This document shows positions 1 through 11,605 of a stretch of 64,000 nt of DNA, in pieces. Under the pieces are notes generated by a model. The model was not told the DNA's origin. It ran no database searches and worked only from the letters and a program-made list of their open reading frames with translations. How positions within the stretch are numbered: position 1 is the first letter of the stretch; each line of letters begins with the position of its first letter. The translations under genes were made by a program, and so were the position numbers. The stretch comes from Carettochelys insculpta (lineage: Eukaryota > Chordata > Testudines > Carettochelyidae), in the NCBI RefSeq assembly GCF_033958435.1, contig NC_134147.1:41162001-41226000 (forward strand), in the 5' to 3' direction.

Positions 1-559
1 ACAATCCCAAAGAAAGAAAACAAAGTATAGAGCTCTATTTCAAAATATGTGTACACTAAAGATAGGAGATCAGGTGTGGGTGCTTCTTACCCTCCTTGCA
101 TCTCTCGATTCCAGCGGTGCCAAGCCAGGATCGGTCACTCAATTCCGCGGAAAGACGAATAAGGGACAAGGCTCAGGGACCCTCTTAGCTGCAGAAGCCT
201 TGGGAGGCTGTCACTTATCTGACCAGCAGATAGATAGTGAAAAGCACTCAAAAATCATGGTGCTGTAGGTCCCATACTTATACCTCTGTACTCCTTTATT
301 CTCTTTCTCCTTTCTTATGCCAAATTGGGGCTGGTCTGTCTGGGCGACGCCAGCTCTCGCAAGAGTAGTTTACACTTGCAAGGGAGAGAAACAATAAGTT
401 TCAACTACTGGACATTCTTTTATTAGGGTAAATATTTTCCCACCTAGGATGTGGGGGGGTGTGCATCACGTTATTTAGTAGGGGCTAAGAGCCATGTCTG
501 TCACAGCTTCTCTGTCTGCTGTGAGCCTAATCGTTGTATATGTTCCCATAGGCACATTG
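1..559. other. Unrecognised non-coding sequence
   Basis: I see no recognisable exon, RNA gene or named repeat. The short open frame near position 47 has no visible domain, signal peptide or codon pattern to support it. The block around 100-270 has the look of old interspersed repeat but I cannot assign it. Confidence 0.5.
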
Positions 560-822
560 TAGCAGCACACCTGTGCTTCTCACAGCTTCAAAGGCTGTGC
601 TGGAATTTATGTTAAGTGCCCTGTTGTTTTGGCTTCCTTGTGTTCCCAGCAATGCTGGTCTGAGAGGGGGCTGGCTGTCTGGCTACAGTTACAACCCCAT
701 TTTAATGGGCTCACCAGGGCCACTGCAGCAGGCTCGGTCTCCAACCACCCCCACAGCCAGGCTCACATAATTTTTGGTGGCAGAAGTGGATCGTGGTGCA
801 ATAAGATTTGAGAACTGCTGTG
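560..822. mobile_element. Possible hAT (Charlie-like) element remnant
   Basis: The right edge reads TTTGAGAACTGCTG, the reverse complement of the CAGCAGTTCTCAAA type terminus common in Charlie-like hAT elements. A weak partner, CTGTGCTTCTCAC, lies near 567. I could not find a matching 8-bp target duplication, so the left edge is uncertain. Confidence 0.35.
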
Positions 823-2479
823 TTAGAAGAAGAGCTCATTTAAAGATCCCTCTTTTGTCACTGTCTTTCTCCATAGGTTGCTGGGGGGATGGGGAATTGG
901 GTCCTTCCCCTTCTGGTACTTAGTACGCCTTTCTCCACCCCGTCTTCTGGGCTCTGATGAAGTCCTGTCCTAAAATGTCTGCCTAACAGGGGCTTCTGAC
1001 AAAAATCCCTGAATGAGAGTTATTGCAGAGAGATAAAGAAACAAGACCCCAGTCAGATCTAGTTTTCAAACTAGCTCTCTCTCACATGGGGACACTCATT
1101 GGAAAGACTGTTCCTAGACAATCTAAGGGGAAGAGTAACACCAAATAGTAATCAAGGTGGCAGGTGTGTTTGCCACACAACTTTTTAGGGAGCACACTTG
1201 AACCAACCTCCACTATCAATATCAGGCAATGTGCAAGATCAAGTTAGACAAAGTACATTTGAGTGCTTGCAGCTTTGGGGCTGCCAACTGGCCAGTTCAT
1301 GGGATGTGGGGAGACAGTTTAGCGCAAGCACTTCATCTGTTTAGTAGCTGCAGAGTAACCCAAACTCTGCTCACATAGAAAATAGCCGGGTTATTAATAT
1401 CAAAGAGAATGTGTGCAAGAGAGCATGAGAACCCGGGCAACCTTCCAGAAAATGTCTCGCTAATCATGTCCAATTCATCATCAGCTGTTCATTGCTGTTT
1501 ATTCTTCCAGGAGTGGGATGGACTTGGATCTCTTTTGCCTCCAATCCTTTCTTAAACATTTCTCATTCTTATGGTCTGTAGGGGGAACCCTGGCTCCAGT
1601 TTTGAAGATTTGCCATGTGCCTGAACCTCTCATGTATATGAATGGCCCTATTTCTTTCCCAAGGTGCCCCCTACATATCATATTTGTTTTTGTTAATATT
1701 AAACCCAGGCTCCGTTCCCAAACTGCCTGTTGGGTAGCTGGAAGACTGGTATTGCAGCCCTGTGTCATCAAATTATCTTCACTTAAAGACCTGTGTGGGC
1801 ACAGCCATTTCAAGTGCCAATTACTCTGGATAGAGTCTTCTCCAAAGCTCAGTGAAGTCAAATCCAGCTTTTGACGTCAATGGGTCTGGTCCTCATTTAA
1901 TTGTTCAATTTTTTAGTCTTCTGGATGAAAGCAAACAGTTACAGGGCAGAGTTGGGTTGTACAGTGGCTTCAAAATGACTCTCAACTCAAATACAAAAGT
2001 GCCATTCTTCTAATGTAAAACACTTTCAAGAGTTGTTAGAGGGCTAACAGCATAACAAATCCAAAGGTTCAGGTCTGAGCTGTCCTAGGGTCTAGGATGT
2101 TCAGCACTGAGATTTTAAGTTATCGCACTGGGTGTAGATGTTCACACCCCCACCCTGTCCCACCCCACCCACCCACTAAAAGTGCCGCAAGACAGAAAGT
2201 AGAAAAATGTCAATTCTTCAACAACACACACACATGCTTTGAGCATGCAAATAAGCCTATTCCCATTCAACAAAGCAGTGTACACATGCTTATCTTTAAG
2301 CAAGCAGGTAGTTCCACTGAGCTCACCTTGTCTAAGGCTACACATATGCAGCAAAAAAACAAAATAAAAACAAAAAGTGGAACTGAGTCCCAGAGCCCAG
2401 CTCCACTGACTTGGGTTCACAGGACTCCCACCACAGTGCTAAAAACAGCCATGGAGATGTTCCTACTGGGGCTGGATCC
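823..2479. other. Unrecognised non-coding sequence
   Basis: No exon, RNA gene or confident repeat is seen. The pair of open frames around 1.5-1.87 kb are opposite-strand shadows of each other with no domain. A CA-rich and A-rich patch lies at about 2.22-2.38 kb. Confidence 0.5.
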
Positions 2480-2646
2480 AGGGTTATGAGACCTTCCCCG
2501 CATCACCAGGTTTCAGAGCATAGGTTCCAGTCTGAGCCAAAGCCTCTATGTGGCTATTATTAGCCCCATTGTGCAAGAAAGACAAGCCTGAGCTAGTTGA
2601 TTCAGTCTCTGGGACTCATGGCCATGGGGGTGTAGACATAACCTAA
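2480..2646. repeat. Possible MITE end fragment
   Basis: The segment ends with GGGGTGTAGACATAACC, which resembles the GTGTAGACATAGCC terminus of the Harbinger-like MITEs found elsewhere in this window (for example at 18.76 and 49.25 kb). The internal text matches a repeat type I associate with turtle genomes. The partner end is not clear, so this is tentative. Confidence 0.35.
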
Positions 2647-5600
2647 ATGTTTGCAGGATTTGGAAGCTGGTTGGTATAGCAGGGTCCAAATCCTATGATC
2701 CTTAGAGAGTCCAGACCCCCCTCTAAGAGTGAAGACTTGGCCTTTGATTCTGGCGTTCAACTGCTTTAAATTAGAGAAGACTGATCACCTATCCACTAAC
2801 ACTACATATGTTCCATGCCTGTTCTTCCCAAGCTCCTCACAGTTCACAGTTACTGGACAAACTGATAGTCCTGCAGATACTTCTCCTTTTTCTCTTTTGT
2901 GATTGCATGACTACTTCCATTCCCACGTGTGACCAAATGACGGCCATATGTCAGCTACTTGGGAGCATATAGTCAGAAAGCATTAACATAGTTTGAGCTG
3001 TCTTTTAATGCAAAGAAGGAGAAACAACCAGCATAAAATAGCTAACCAAAATATGCGCCGCCACACCTCCCAACCTAGGAACCACTGTTCTGAATATAGA
3101 GGTGTGAAACATTTCATCTTCTACATTACATACATGGAAATGATTGCCATTTGCAGAGACAAGCTGCAGAGGGCAGCACGTACTCAAGATTGATCCTGTG
3201 AACTTACCTGGCCCAAAACAGCGCAGGAAAATCTGTCAGCAGTAGCTGAAAGCAGTTTCATGTTAAAACACGCAAAAGCAAAACAAACAAAACAGCCCAA
3301 CAGATTTGCATTCTTTGCTTTGTATCTAAACCACTTTCCAAACAACTTTCCAGTTCCGAGTAAATGCATCAACCAAGCTGGAAAATAACCCAGAGTGTGA
3401 GAGTGAGAACGGAACATCAATTACTTTCAAACAAATTATTAATGTAATTAAGTGTGACAGACTGTAAGCAGCACAACATTGGATTTTCTTGCATATGACT
3501 GCATATTTTGGGAGCTACTCTAACTATCAGAGTTAGCTTGGCATTTTCATCATAGGCCACAATCTGATTTTACCAGGCGTTCACATTCTCACTTAAATAG
3601 GTGATTATTTCACCCTAAAAGGATGTAAACTGTCCAGAAATGTAAGAGGAGCTTTCTCACTGCAAGGAATTAACGTTGTTGTACCCTTATCTTTTTGACT
3701 GTGTCATTATCTTCATTTTAAGGCCTTGTTTGGAATCAAGCTGTCTCCATGGTACAGGTTGTACAGTTGATTTTTGGCTAATTTAGCCAAGCTTAAATTG
3801 AAATAATTGAAATAGTCATGATTTATGGCACATCTGTGACCTTTGGCATGAGGTCTTCAGCACACAATGCAACACTTTAACTATGAATAGATGGGTCAGA
3901 AACACACATCGCTGTGTTAAAAAAACCAGAGAAGTAAAACATTTGAACATCCATTGGGTATTAACAAGCGACTGAATTTGTAAAAGGAATCTTAGCTTTT
4001 GGTAAATAACAAGCCTCAGAGTCTATCAGATAGTTCTGAACTTAATAGGGCTTTCCCAAATTCTGTAAGGGACTTGCAAAACTCTGAAAACATATTCTGA
4101 GGTCCCCGTCACATAATCACCTTATGATACGACACAGTGCATATCTAGTAAGAGAACCTCTTCATCTCCCATCCTGAACTGTGTGAGAAGGATAAGCTTT
4201 GCAAATTCCCTGAAAGGTCATCAGATTTGAGCTATTTAAGACAAACTGGGTACAGAACAGAGACTGACTTGCGATGCAGCAAGGCCCCGAAAATTAAACC
4301 AAAATACCCCTAGCCAGTAGCAATTTTCTTACACTGCTAGGGCTTCTGCTCAAACACCTTTGTTGGTTTCAGCTGTGGATGTGTGGCATAGGGTCTAAGC
4401 CATTTAGGGCTTTAATGGTCAAATTTTGCACCTTAAACTGCACTTGGAAACTCAGAAGCAGTCAATACAGCTCTCAGAATACTGATTTAATATACTCATA
4501 GCATGACACTCCACTTTCCAAGCAGGCAACCATTTTTATGTTATGGAGAAGGATGGCTGTGAGGGACGAGTGCCTGACACTGTTCAGATATCACTTCTTC
4601 AGTTTCTGGGTGATTGTAAAGATGCCAGATGCAGTGTATGTGGTATTATCAGAAGCCTCTTCCCATCCAGATACTGTGAAATGGACCAATTCCCATCCAT
4701 TATACAACATTAAAACTTTATATACCAGGACAGCATTCATTTGGGGTAAAGATATATTAAAACAAGCCCCAACCCAGCAAGCTGGTCTCTCTGCGTGGGG
4801 CCCATGTGTAACCCCAGTGAAATCTCTTTCCCCATGTGGAAAAGCTGGCAATATTAGAGCTTAGTTTGTATGATCAAAGGAACAGGAAGTTGCTGGCCCA
4901 CATTGGAACTGTGCAGTAATATATCCTGTGTGTCCATCTCATAGCCATCTCAATATGTTGCAAATTCACCTTTTATCTCTTCCAGTCAGGTTACAGATTG
5001 CATGCACATGCATAAAGGTTTTGCAAAAAACCTTAGATGCATTACTCTTGCTTACCACTCCCAAATAACTCAGCTCTTCTAGATTGAGGACTGTACTGTA
5101 CCTCTGCCTAAACAAGCAACCGAGGGAAGTGACTATATTGTCAAAATAAGACCACCCTGTCCTGCATCTGTATGGTGCCTTTTGACATGTCCCGTGTTGG
5201 AGAAGAAGATTCTACATTCTATAGCTAGCTGGTGGGTCTCATCTTGACCCTTCTCACTGATAGTTATTGTTATTTGTTCCATTCTAGTCCAAACTTTATT
5301 TCAGGAATTTCTTTCCAAGAACATTTGCATGCACGGCTGGGGGAGGCTGCCGAGAGGCCCATTGCTGACTGCATAATTTGCAACCATCAGTGTGTAGAAC
5401 CTGCAGCCAACTGTTCTAGCTGTTTGTGGCTGCAAGCTCGGAGAGGAGAGGAGCAGAGACAGAGTGCAAATCAGCTGATCCATCGCGTTGTGAAAGGCTG
5501 GAAAGGAGGGTGAAGAATAGGAACTGCAGGTTTCCAAGGCCCCATTGCGCAAGGGACATGCGGGAGTCAGGAAGGCAAGGGATCCGCAGGCCACAGGCGG

Positions 5601-6283
5601 AACAGGCTGCTGTGGCCCACTGAGATGAAGGAGGGCCACTCCTGCAGCCCTCTCACTCCCCTGGGTTGACCATCGCTGGGGTAAAATATCCACAGGGACA
5701 AAACAAACAAAGAAACAGCTCTCCACAGGCTCATATTTAAATCTTCCCTTTGTGCAGGTTCAGGCAACTGAAATTATCAATATTTTCTATGGTATGTAGT
5801 GAGCTAATGTAGATCTCCAGCTTAATTTAGTAACACGATTACTCAGGGTCAAATAATGCACTGAAAACCTTTACACAATAAGGACACGTGCCAGAAATAA
5901 ACTTCGCCCATGTGCTTAATAGATAAAAAGCCATTTGTTTCTTCTTGAGAACATAATTCAATTTCCCATGAATTCATATGTTGCAGCAGTGATAAACACC
6001 ATACGCAGACACAGTCAATGAGCTGTTAGCAAGGTAATTTCCTGAGTCTGGCCTGTATCTCAACAAATTCTAAATCCGCATAGCTTGTAAATACAGCTGG
6101 TACGTGTTAGTCCATTCTGAGTCTCAGGACATAGGGCAGTGTTAAGGTGACCAGAGAGCAAGGATGAAATCTTGGGATAGAGGAAGAGGACCGGGGAAGA
6201 ATAATGTTCTCTGTAAGACAAAGCCCCTAGTATTGGGATGGTTCCAATACTACTGAGATGTCTGGTAATCGATGTCTATGTAT
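2647..6283. other. Unrecognised AT-rich non-coding sequence
   Basis: I see no supportable gene, RNA or transposon ends in this stretch. The overlapping frames on both strands at 5.23-5.77 kb have no visible domain and look fortuitous. Confidence 0.5.
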
Positions 6284-6287
6284 GTGT

Positions 6288-6704
6288 TGTGGCAGGGTCA
6301 GCCTCACCCCTGGGCCCTGGCCTCTTGTCTGAAGGGGCTAGGGTAGTGCCCCTTGATTGCCAGGAGGGGGGGGAAGTCTAAACACTCCCTGTGGGAGCTC
6401 TTCACTTCACCTCCCCTTCCCTCCCCCTCGCCCCCATGGTCTCTGGCAATGCTGGTCTTCTTTTCTGCTTCCTAACTCTCACCTCCTCTGTTCTCACCAC
6501 CTCCCTCCAGCTTCCTCTTCCTCTCTCCTCTCCTTCTCCCAGCAGGAGAGGCCTTTTAAACAGTCCTATAGCAGCCTCATGTGAGCTCAGCTGGCTCTCA
6601 TTGATTTGTAGCAACCCCTCCTTGGCTGCTTCCCCAGGTCAGGTGGTCCTGGATGCCCTGAATTATCCCTCTGTTCATTAGCCCTCTGACCTGACCCTGT
6701 CACA
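6288..6704 (+). mobile_element. Solo LTR of an endogenous retrovirus or LTR retrotransposon
   Basis: The 417-bp unit begins TGTGGCAGGGTCAG and ends CTGACCCTGTCACA, so it has the TG...CA ends of an LTR and unusually long inverted termini (13 of 14 match). It is flanked by the direct repeat GTGT at 6284-6287 and 6705-6708, a 4-bp target duplication. A TTTTAAA motif near 6554-6560 could be the TATA element of the U3 promoter. No gag, pol or env remnant lies beside it, so this is a recombined solo LTR. The strand is assigned from the TATA-like motif and is provisional. Confidence 0.72.
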
Positions 6705-7079
6705 GTGTGGAATTGATGAGTTTTGTCGGGCTGACACTAACTTTAAGTATTGTTTGTAAAATCATACAAAACTATATTAGGAAAAGTGATCGAGAGGGGA
6801 AATGTTACCTCTTCCCTTCAGTACTTGCAATGGAAGATGTCTTTCTGCTCTGGCAGGAAGACGAGATCATCCACACAGCTTTATAACCAACGGTTCGCTT
6901 ACATCGCTGGGAGAATCCCTTAGTATGACAGGAGTTAAGAGGCTCAGCACTTCGCAAAGCAAAGCCTTCTCACAGCTGGCTGTGCAGTGCACAGCACAAA
7001 CCTATTTATGGGTGAAGGCCCATCTGCGAAAAGCAAGTCCCAGGTTTCTGCCCAAGGCCCTGCCCCTTCTGTAACCCCA

Positions 7080-7985
7080 CCCCCACCCCCGTGTCCCTCC
7101 CTCCCTCCTCCGCCCCCGCAGAGCCAAGCCCAGCCCTGAGCCCAGGTTACTGCTCCTAGACCCTGATACCTTAGTTCCCTGGCTGGCTGCAGTGCCTGGT
7201 GGCTGGAAGACCAGACAGCCCTGGCCCAGCCCATACCTTAGCCCTCTCCAGTGGCCAAATAGGTGCTGCCCCCCATCTATCCCCAGGTGTCAGGCAGCCC
7301 CAGCCGCTCCAGCCCTTCCTGGTTAGCAAGCAGCACCACCTCCCCCCATTCCTTCCCAGGTGACCAGACAGCCACAGCCCCAACTCCAGCCTTCCCTGAG
7401 TAGCTGGACAACTGCAGATGCAACCCCAACCCTTCCCAGACTGCCAGGGCTCCAGCCCCAGGCTCAGCCCCAGCACTTCCCTGGTGACCAGACAGCTGCA
7501 GCCTGGGTTCTGAGAGTCCCCAAGCTGCTGCTGCCCTGACCCCAGCCCTCAGCATGCAGCCGGACAGCCATGCCCCAGCCCTTTCCAGGCCACCCTAGAG
7601 CAGCAGCTGTGGTCATAGCCCCGCCCCAGGTGGTTGTGTAGCTGCCCACAGGCAGACGCAAACCTGGGACCTCTAGAGCTTGGTACAGGTGCCTCTACAG
7701 CTTGAGCAAAAGGTCAGCTGGCTCTCAGCTTAGGCTGTAGAGGACTCTTATTCTTTCTCTGTGATGTGATCTAGGTGCCACTACATGGGACAGTTACTGA
7801 CACATAGGTGTCTGGGTTACAGTTGGACAGCTGAAGCCCACGTTCCAGGCCTCCCAAGGAAGCCAGCCAGCCAGGTTGCCATGCAGGGGACCTTGCTCCT
7901 AAACCTCAGTGGGCAGCTGCTCCTCAGGCCCTGGCCCCACCTTTGGCTGGACAGCCCGGCCATAGCCTCTGCCTTCTCTGGGTGG
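7080..7985 (+). repeat. Degenerate C/A-rich minisatellite, interrupted by a SINE
   Basis: Loose tandem copies, roughly 40-65 bp each, share phrases such as TTCCCAGGTGACCAGACAGC and CCCCAGCCCT. They run from about 7080 to 7630. The same phrases (GGACAGCTG, GGCCTCCC) resume at about 7825 and continue to 7985, on the far side of the SINE at 7636-7828. Open frames through this block are repeat-driven and not genes. Confidence 0.6.
7636..7828 (-). repeat. tRNA-derived SINE copy
   Basis: Read on the minus strand, the unit carries an A-box-like TGCTCAAGCTGTAGAGGC followed by a B-box-like GGTCCCAGGTTTGCGTC, as in a tRNA-derived pol III promoter. The far end (plus strand) reads GACACATAGGTGTCTGGGTTAC. 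The same unit recurs at 15.44, 15.70, 54.54 and 55.34 kb. I do not name the family. Confidence 0.65.
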
Positions 7986-7989
7986 TCAG

Positions 7990-8232
7990 GGAATGTAGGC
8001 AATTTTGGGAAAGCAATGCCTTCCTTTGCCTACTTTACCTGCTGCCCATGGTTATAAAACTATGGATGGCACTTCTACAGAGTACTAGCTCCCTGCACCT
8101 CATCTGGAAACGATGAAATAATCAGAACATGGACGTTATTACTGACAAAGATAAGGCATCATACATCTGCAGTGATTTTAAGTGTCACTGAAATCAGCTG
8201 ACTGACATTGTTGAGAGGCAAGACATATTTCT
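7990..8232. other. Unrecognised non-coding sequence
   Basis: No feature is recognised between the minisatellite block and the Penelope-like remnant. Confidence 0.5.
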
Positions 8233-8315
8233 TCACTTATTTTATAGGACCCACTTTGTTGGCGGAGAAGACAAGCTTTTGAACTTTACAGAGCTCTTCC
8301 TCAGTTCCGGCCAGA
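8233..8315 (-). repeat. Hammerhead-like retroelement tail, family 3
   Basis: On the minus strand this reads CTGAGGA, then A, then the arm GAGCT, a loop, and a decayed second arm leading to AAAA in place of the canonical GAAA, then GCTTGTC. The layout matches the family-3 copies at 14.99 and 37.63 kb. It lies about 0.5 kb downstream, in the sense of transcription, of the Penelope-like coding remnant at 8814-10060. It could be that element's own 3' end or a separate copy. Confidence 0.55.
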
Positions 8316-8705
8316 GTGTCCAACCTAAATACAAGGCAGGACAGATTGATAAACCGAAGTGGTTCATACATGCTGTAGGAGCCCAGTTAAAAAGAAAGAG
8401 GTAATGAAGGGTTAGCAGACTGTAGAGGGCGTCACAGTCACGAACCATAACCCAGGGTCTGTTAAATTCACAGCTTTTAGTATCCAACAGATTTGTGAAT
8501 TGAAGGGCTTGTCTCCACTGCCACTTTATTGTTCTGTAACTTTCTTGCTCAGGGGTGTGAAAAAACACCTCTGCCCTTGAGCACAGCAAGTAACAGTGCT
8601 GTCAAGTGCGGGTGTAAACAGGATCCCAGCAGTGGGAGCCACACCCCAGTGCTGTTATCTACTCCCTTCATGCCAGTGATTTACCTACAGTGCTGAGAGA
8701 GCTCT

Positions 8706-8750
8706 CCCCACACCCCCCCACACCCCACACCCACCCCCCCCCCCCCCCCG
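8706..8750. repeat. C-rich simple repeat
   Basis: A CACCCC-rich patch ends in an uninterrupted run of about 18 C bases. Length in such runs is prone to sequencing and assembly error. Confidence 0.9.
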
Positions 8751-8813
8751 TGCTGGTCACCTGGCCATACACAGCTGTACTTGAATCTTACAAGTTTTGA
8801 CAAAGCCTTAGTG

Positions 8814-10060
8814 TCAAAGGATCATCTTTAAAAGCAACATGCAGGTTTCCTTTGAGAATGAGAGGTCAGGTATGGAGTCGTCACTGTGTGAAAAGTTTGG
8901 CCGTGGGTGAGAGGATGGTTTTGCCTTTTGACATTTTTCTGAGCATAGTGACTGTTTGGTTGCCATCTCACAAGTGTGGTTGAGGCACTTTATGCACTTC
9001 AGGAGGTGTGTCACATGTTGTGAAAGATATGTGTAGGACCCTGGGATCAGGGCCATCTGGGGAGGGCCAGGGGAGCCGGGGCTGAGCTGCACTGCAGGCC
9101 CTGACCCTCCCCTGCTCCACGCTGACTCCCACCCACGTCCCTGACCAACCTGGGGCAGGATTCTGGCAGCTGGGGGGGCTGGTGGAAGCAGCAGCAAAGG
9201 GACACCTTCCCTCTGTCCTGTGAGGGATCTGGAGCAGCCGCCTCATGTTGTCCTATGGACAGGATGGCTCTGCCTGGGATCTTGAGGGTTTGTTTTTGTG
9301 GGGGGAGGGTTGATAGTCAAGACAATAGAGTCATGTTTACAGGATTTGTATTTGTTATTCTGACAGGGTCTGATGTTGCTTTGAGTTGATTACGTCCTGA
9401 TGTGCATGGAGCTTGTGTTTATTGATGAGCTGGGCAAGTTAGGGGGTTGTTTGAAGGCCATAAGGGGATGGGGGGGTTCTTTTAAGATGTGACCCCCATC
9501 AACTATAGGGTTTAATTATTTGATGATACCCCTGTAGGGGTTCTAGTGTGGACCAGGAGGTGGCAAGTAATGTGTTGGGTTTTTTTTTGTGTTTTTTCTG
9601 CTTTTAAAGAAGGTTCTCCCAGAGTATTTTAGTGACCCATGTTGTAAAGTGATCCTTCTTCTCTGGTGGAGTGTTCTTGTTCAGTGACAGTGGTTTTAAG
9701 AGTGTTTATGCGTGTCTCATGGACTTTTCTCTTCAGAGCAAATTCTGTGGTATCTGAGTATCAGGCTGTAGATAACAGACTTTTGGGGCATCTGAGTAGT
9801 TGCTGCATCTGTGGAGGTCATGTATATAGTCACTATATAAAGTCATTGTAAAGTTAATTGTAGTGTCGAAGAAGTTTATGGTTCTGTGGGAGCATTCTAG
9901 AGAGAGTTTAATGGATGGAGAGTGGTTGCTGAAGTTGTGGTGCTAATGTATGAGAAAATTTAGCTCATCTGCCAGAGGATAAAAATATCATTGCTGTGCT
10001 CATATATATCCTTAATTTTGTGCTGCATTCTTCCCAACATTCTTTCTTCAGGTATCCAGG
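8814..10060 (-). pseudogene. Penelope-like retroelement remnant (reverse transcriptase and GIY-YIG-like endonuclease)
   Basis: This is a decayed retroelement on the minus strand, broken by stops and frameshifts. Near 9850-9945 the translation contains HHNF, SPSIKLSLE and INFFDTTINF. This matches the usual end of a Penelope-like RT palm, where an N..hP.IkF segment precedes a FLD...I motif. Further along the transcript, about 8972-9034, it reads SYTYLSQHVTHLLKCIKCL. That is the CxxC-bearing entry to a Penelope GIY-YIG domain, usually S.nVVYLIqC.kC. It is followed at about 8848-8925 by HPRPNFSHSDDSIPDLSF, like the later V.eHF...HS..DL segment. The catalytic glycine and tyrosine motif is not preserved. 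A linker rich in stops joins the two domains, and 9050-9240 is GC-rich and may be inserted or diverged. I assigned the family from motif order by eye, without a search. A second fragment lies at 31.8-32.13 kb. Confidence 0.68.
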
Positions 10061-11520
10061 AAGAGGCTGGCATATGAGGGAACCATTCCCGTGTCTCTAG
10101 GTATTTCCATGGTTTGGCCAAACTGTTGGTCTCTGGCCTCTGCAGCAGTCACATTACTATATTAATAGCATTGACTTAATGGTAAAAAGGAGATTGTGAA
10201 CAAAATGGTTAAGATTCTGGTTTTTGTAACTCTTTGGGACGTGGCCATTGTAGAAGTCTTACAAATATTACCAGAGATACTTCCAGCTTGATTTGCTTAG
10301 TTCATTTTTTGCACTCACTTCATGCTTCCCAGACACATTAGTGATTCTATGCAGATTTGCTGGAATTTAAGAAAATCAGCTCTGTGTTCTCGGTCTTTGC
10401 CTAAAATGCCTGACAAATTGCTATGCAGACTGCTGCCTGTTTGGCTTGCTGTTCTCTGGGGTATTTAATAAACTAATGAGTATCTGTTTTATCAGGCAAG
10501 ACAGCATGGCACTTTCTAATTAACTGTATGATCACTCAGCTAGATAGAAGTCTCTTCAGGTTTCTAGAATCATTGACAGATAAGTAATACCACTTGCTCC
10601 AGCAGCTTATAACTGTTACTACTCCACCTCCAGCCAGAGAAGAACTTCTTTTGTGGCTTCAGCGATCAGGTTACTGGATTTGGGCAACCTGGATTTTATG
10701 GTTCTGTCTGTCTATGCACATGGTGAGAACTGGTCATCACTATTGCCTGCAATGATTCTGTTGGCACTGATCCTAGAGGCTTCTGTTCCCTCATCTGCCT
10801 CTTCAGTAATGGAGTTTTCACCTATTGCCCCAGTATCAATAGGAATCTGGGATGCTTCAAGTGCTTCAATTAAATCTCAGTTTTTTTCTTGCTTCCCCTC
10901 TGACTAGCGCCACACTCACTCCCTTAGGCTCCTTTGAAAATCCTAGCTTAAGCACACAAAGGGAGTCTGACAAAGTCAGGAACCAAACCAAGGCCTGGGG
11001 AGTTCAGTACAGTAGCTGCGGGGGCAGTGTTTACAAATGTCATCACTCAGTTAGATCATCATTTTTTAATATACTTGACAGCTTTAAGCACAGAAACATG
11101 GTGTGTTTCATGTGGAAACAGCATAAGGTAATCCCCTGCCAATTATGCAGAGAGTAATAGGGACTTCCCTCATCTGGCAGCAGGCCTGTTATTGCCTCAG
11201 TTTCTCTCATTCAGCATTTCACTCCCAGGAGGCAAGGCCTCTGGTGCTCCTATGCAGGAGCCTTCAGTGTGGTATATCACAGAAGCACCTTAGCCCTCCA
11301 GCTAGCCCACGGAGTTCAGCTCTTTACGAACTTAAATAGAACAATAATGCAAGTGTTGTGCGCAAATCAAGTAAATCCTCCTTCCCCTTAGGTTCTGTCA
11401 GTGTGTGGGCCTTCCTCTGAGGGTCTGTCTTCCACCTTCTGCCCTTCCATTAGGCTCAGCAGCTCAGCTGTCTGGGCTAGGGTCACTCTGCATCCCCTCG
11501 ACAACAGTATGGCTGTGCTA
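10061..11520. other. Unrecognised non-coding sequence
   Basis: No exon, RNA gene or assignable repeat is seen. The small frames at 10.65-11.34 kb lack a domain and are not bounded by convincing splice sites. Confidence 0.5.
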
Positions 11521-11526
11521 ATTCCC

Positions 11527-11605
11527 CAGAATCAGTCTCTAAACAGAGAGATAACAAAATAGCAAACTTAGAGCCTGTGTGTCTGCACCTTAAGATAAAA
11601 AAAAA
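11527..11605 (+). repeat. Unclassified interspersed repeat, copy 1
   Basis: The segment starting AGAATCAGTCTCTAA and ending near GTCTGCACCTTAAGATAAA recurs in the same orientation at 13851-13922 with moderate divergence. Flanks are pyrimidine-rich in both places. The class is unknown; an LTR fragment is possible. Confidence 0.6.
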
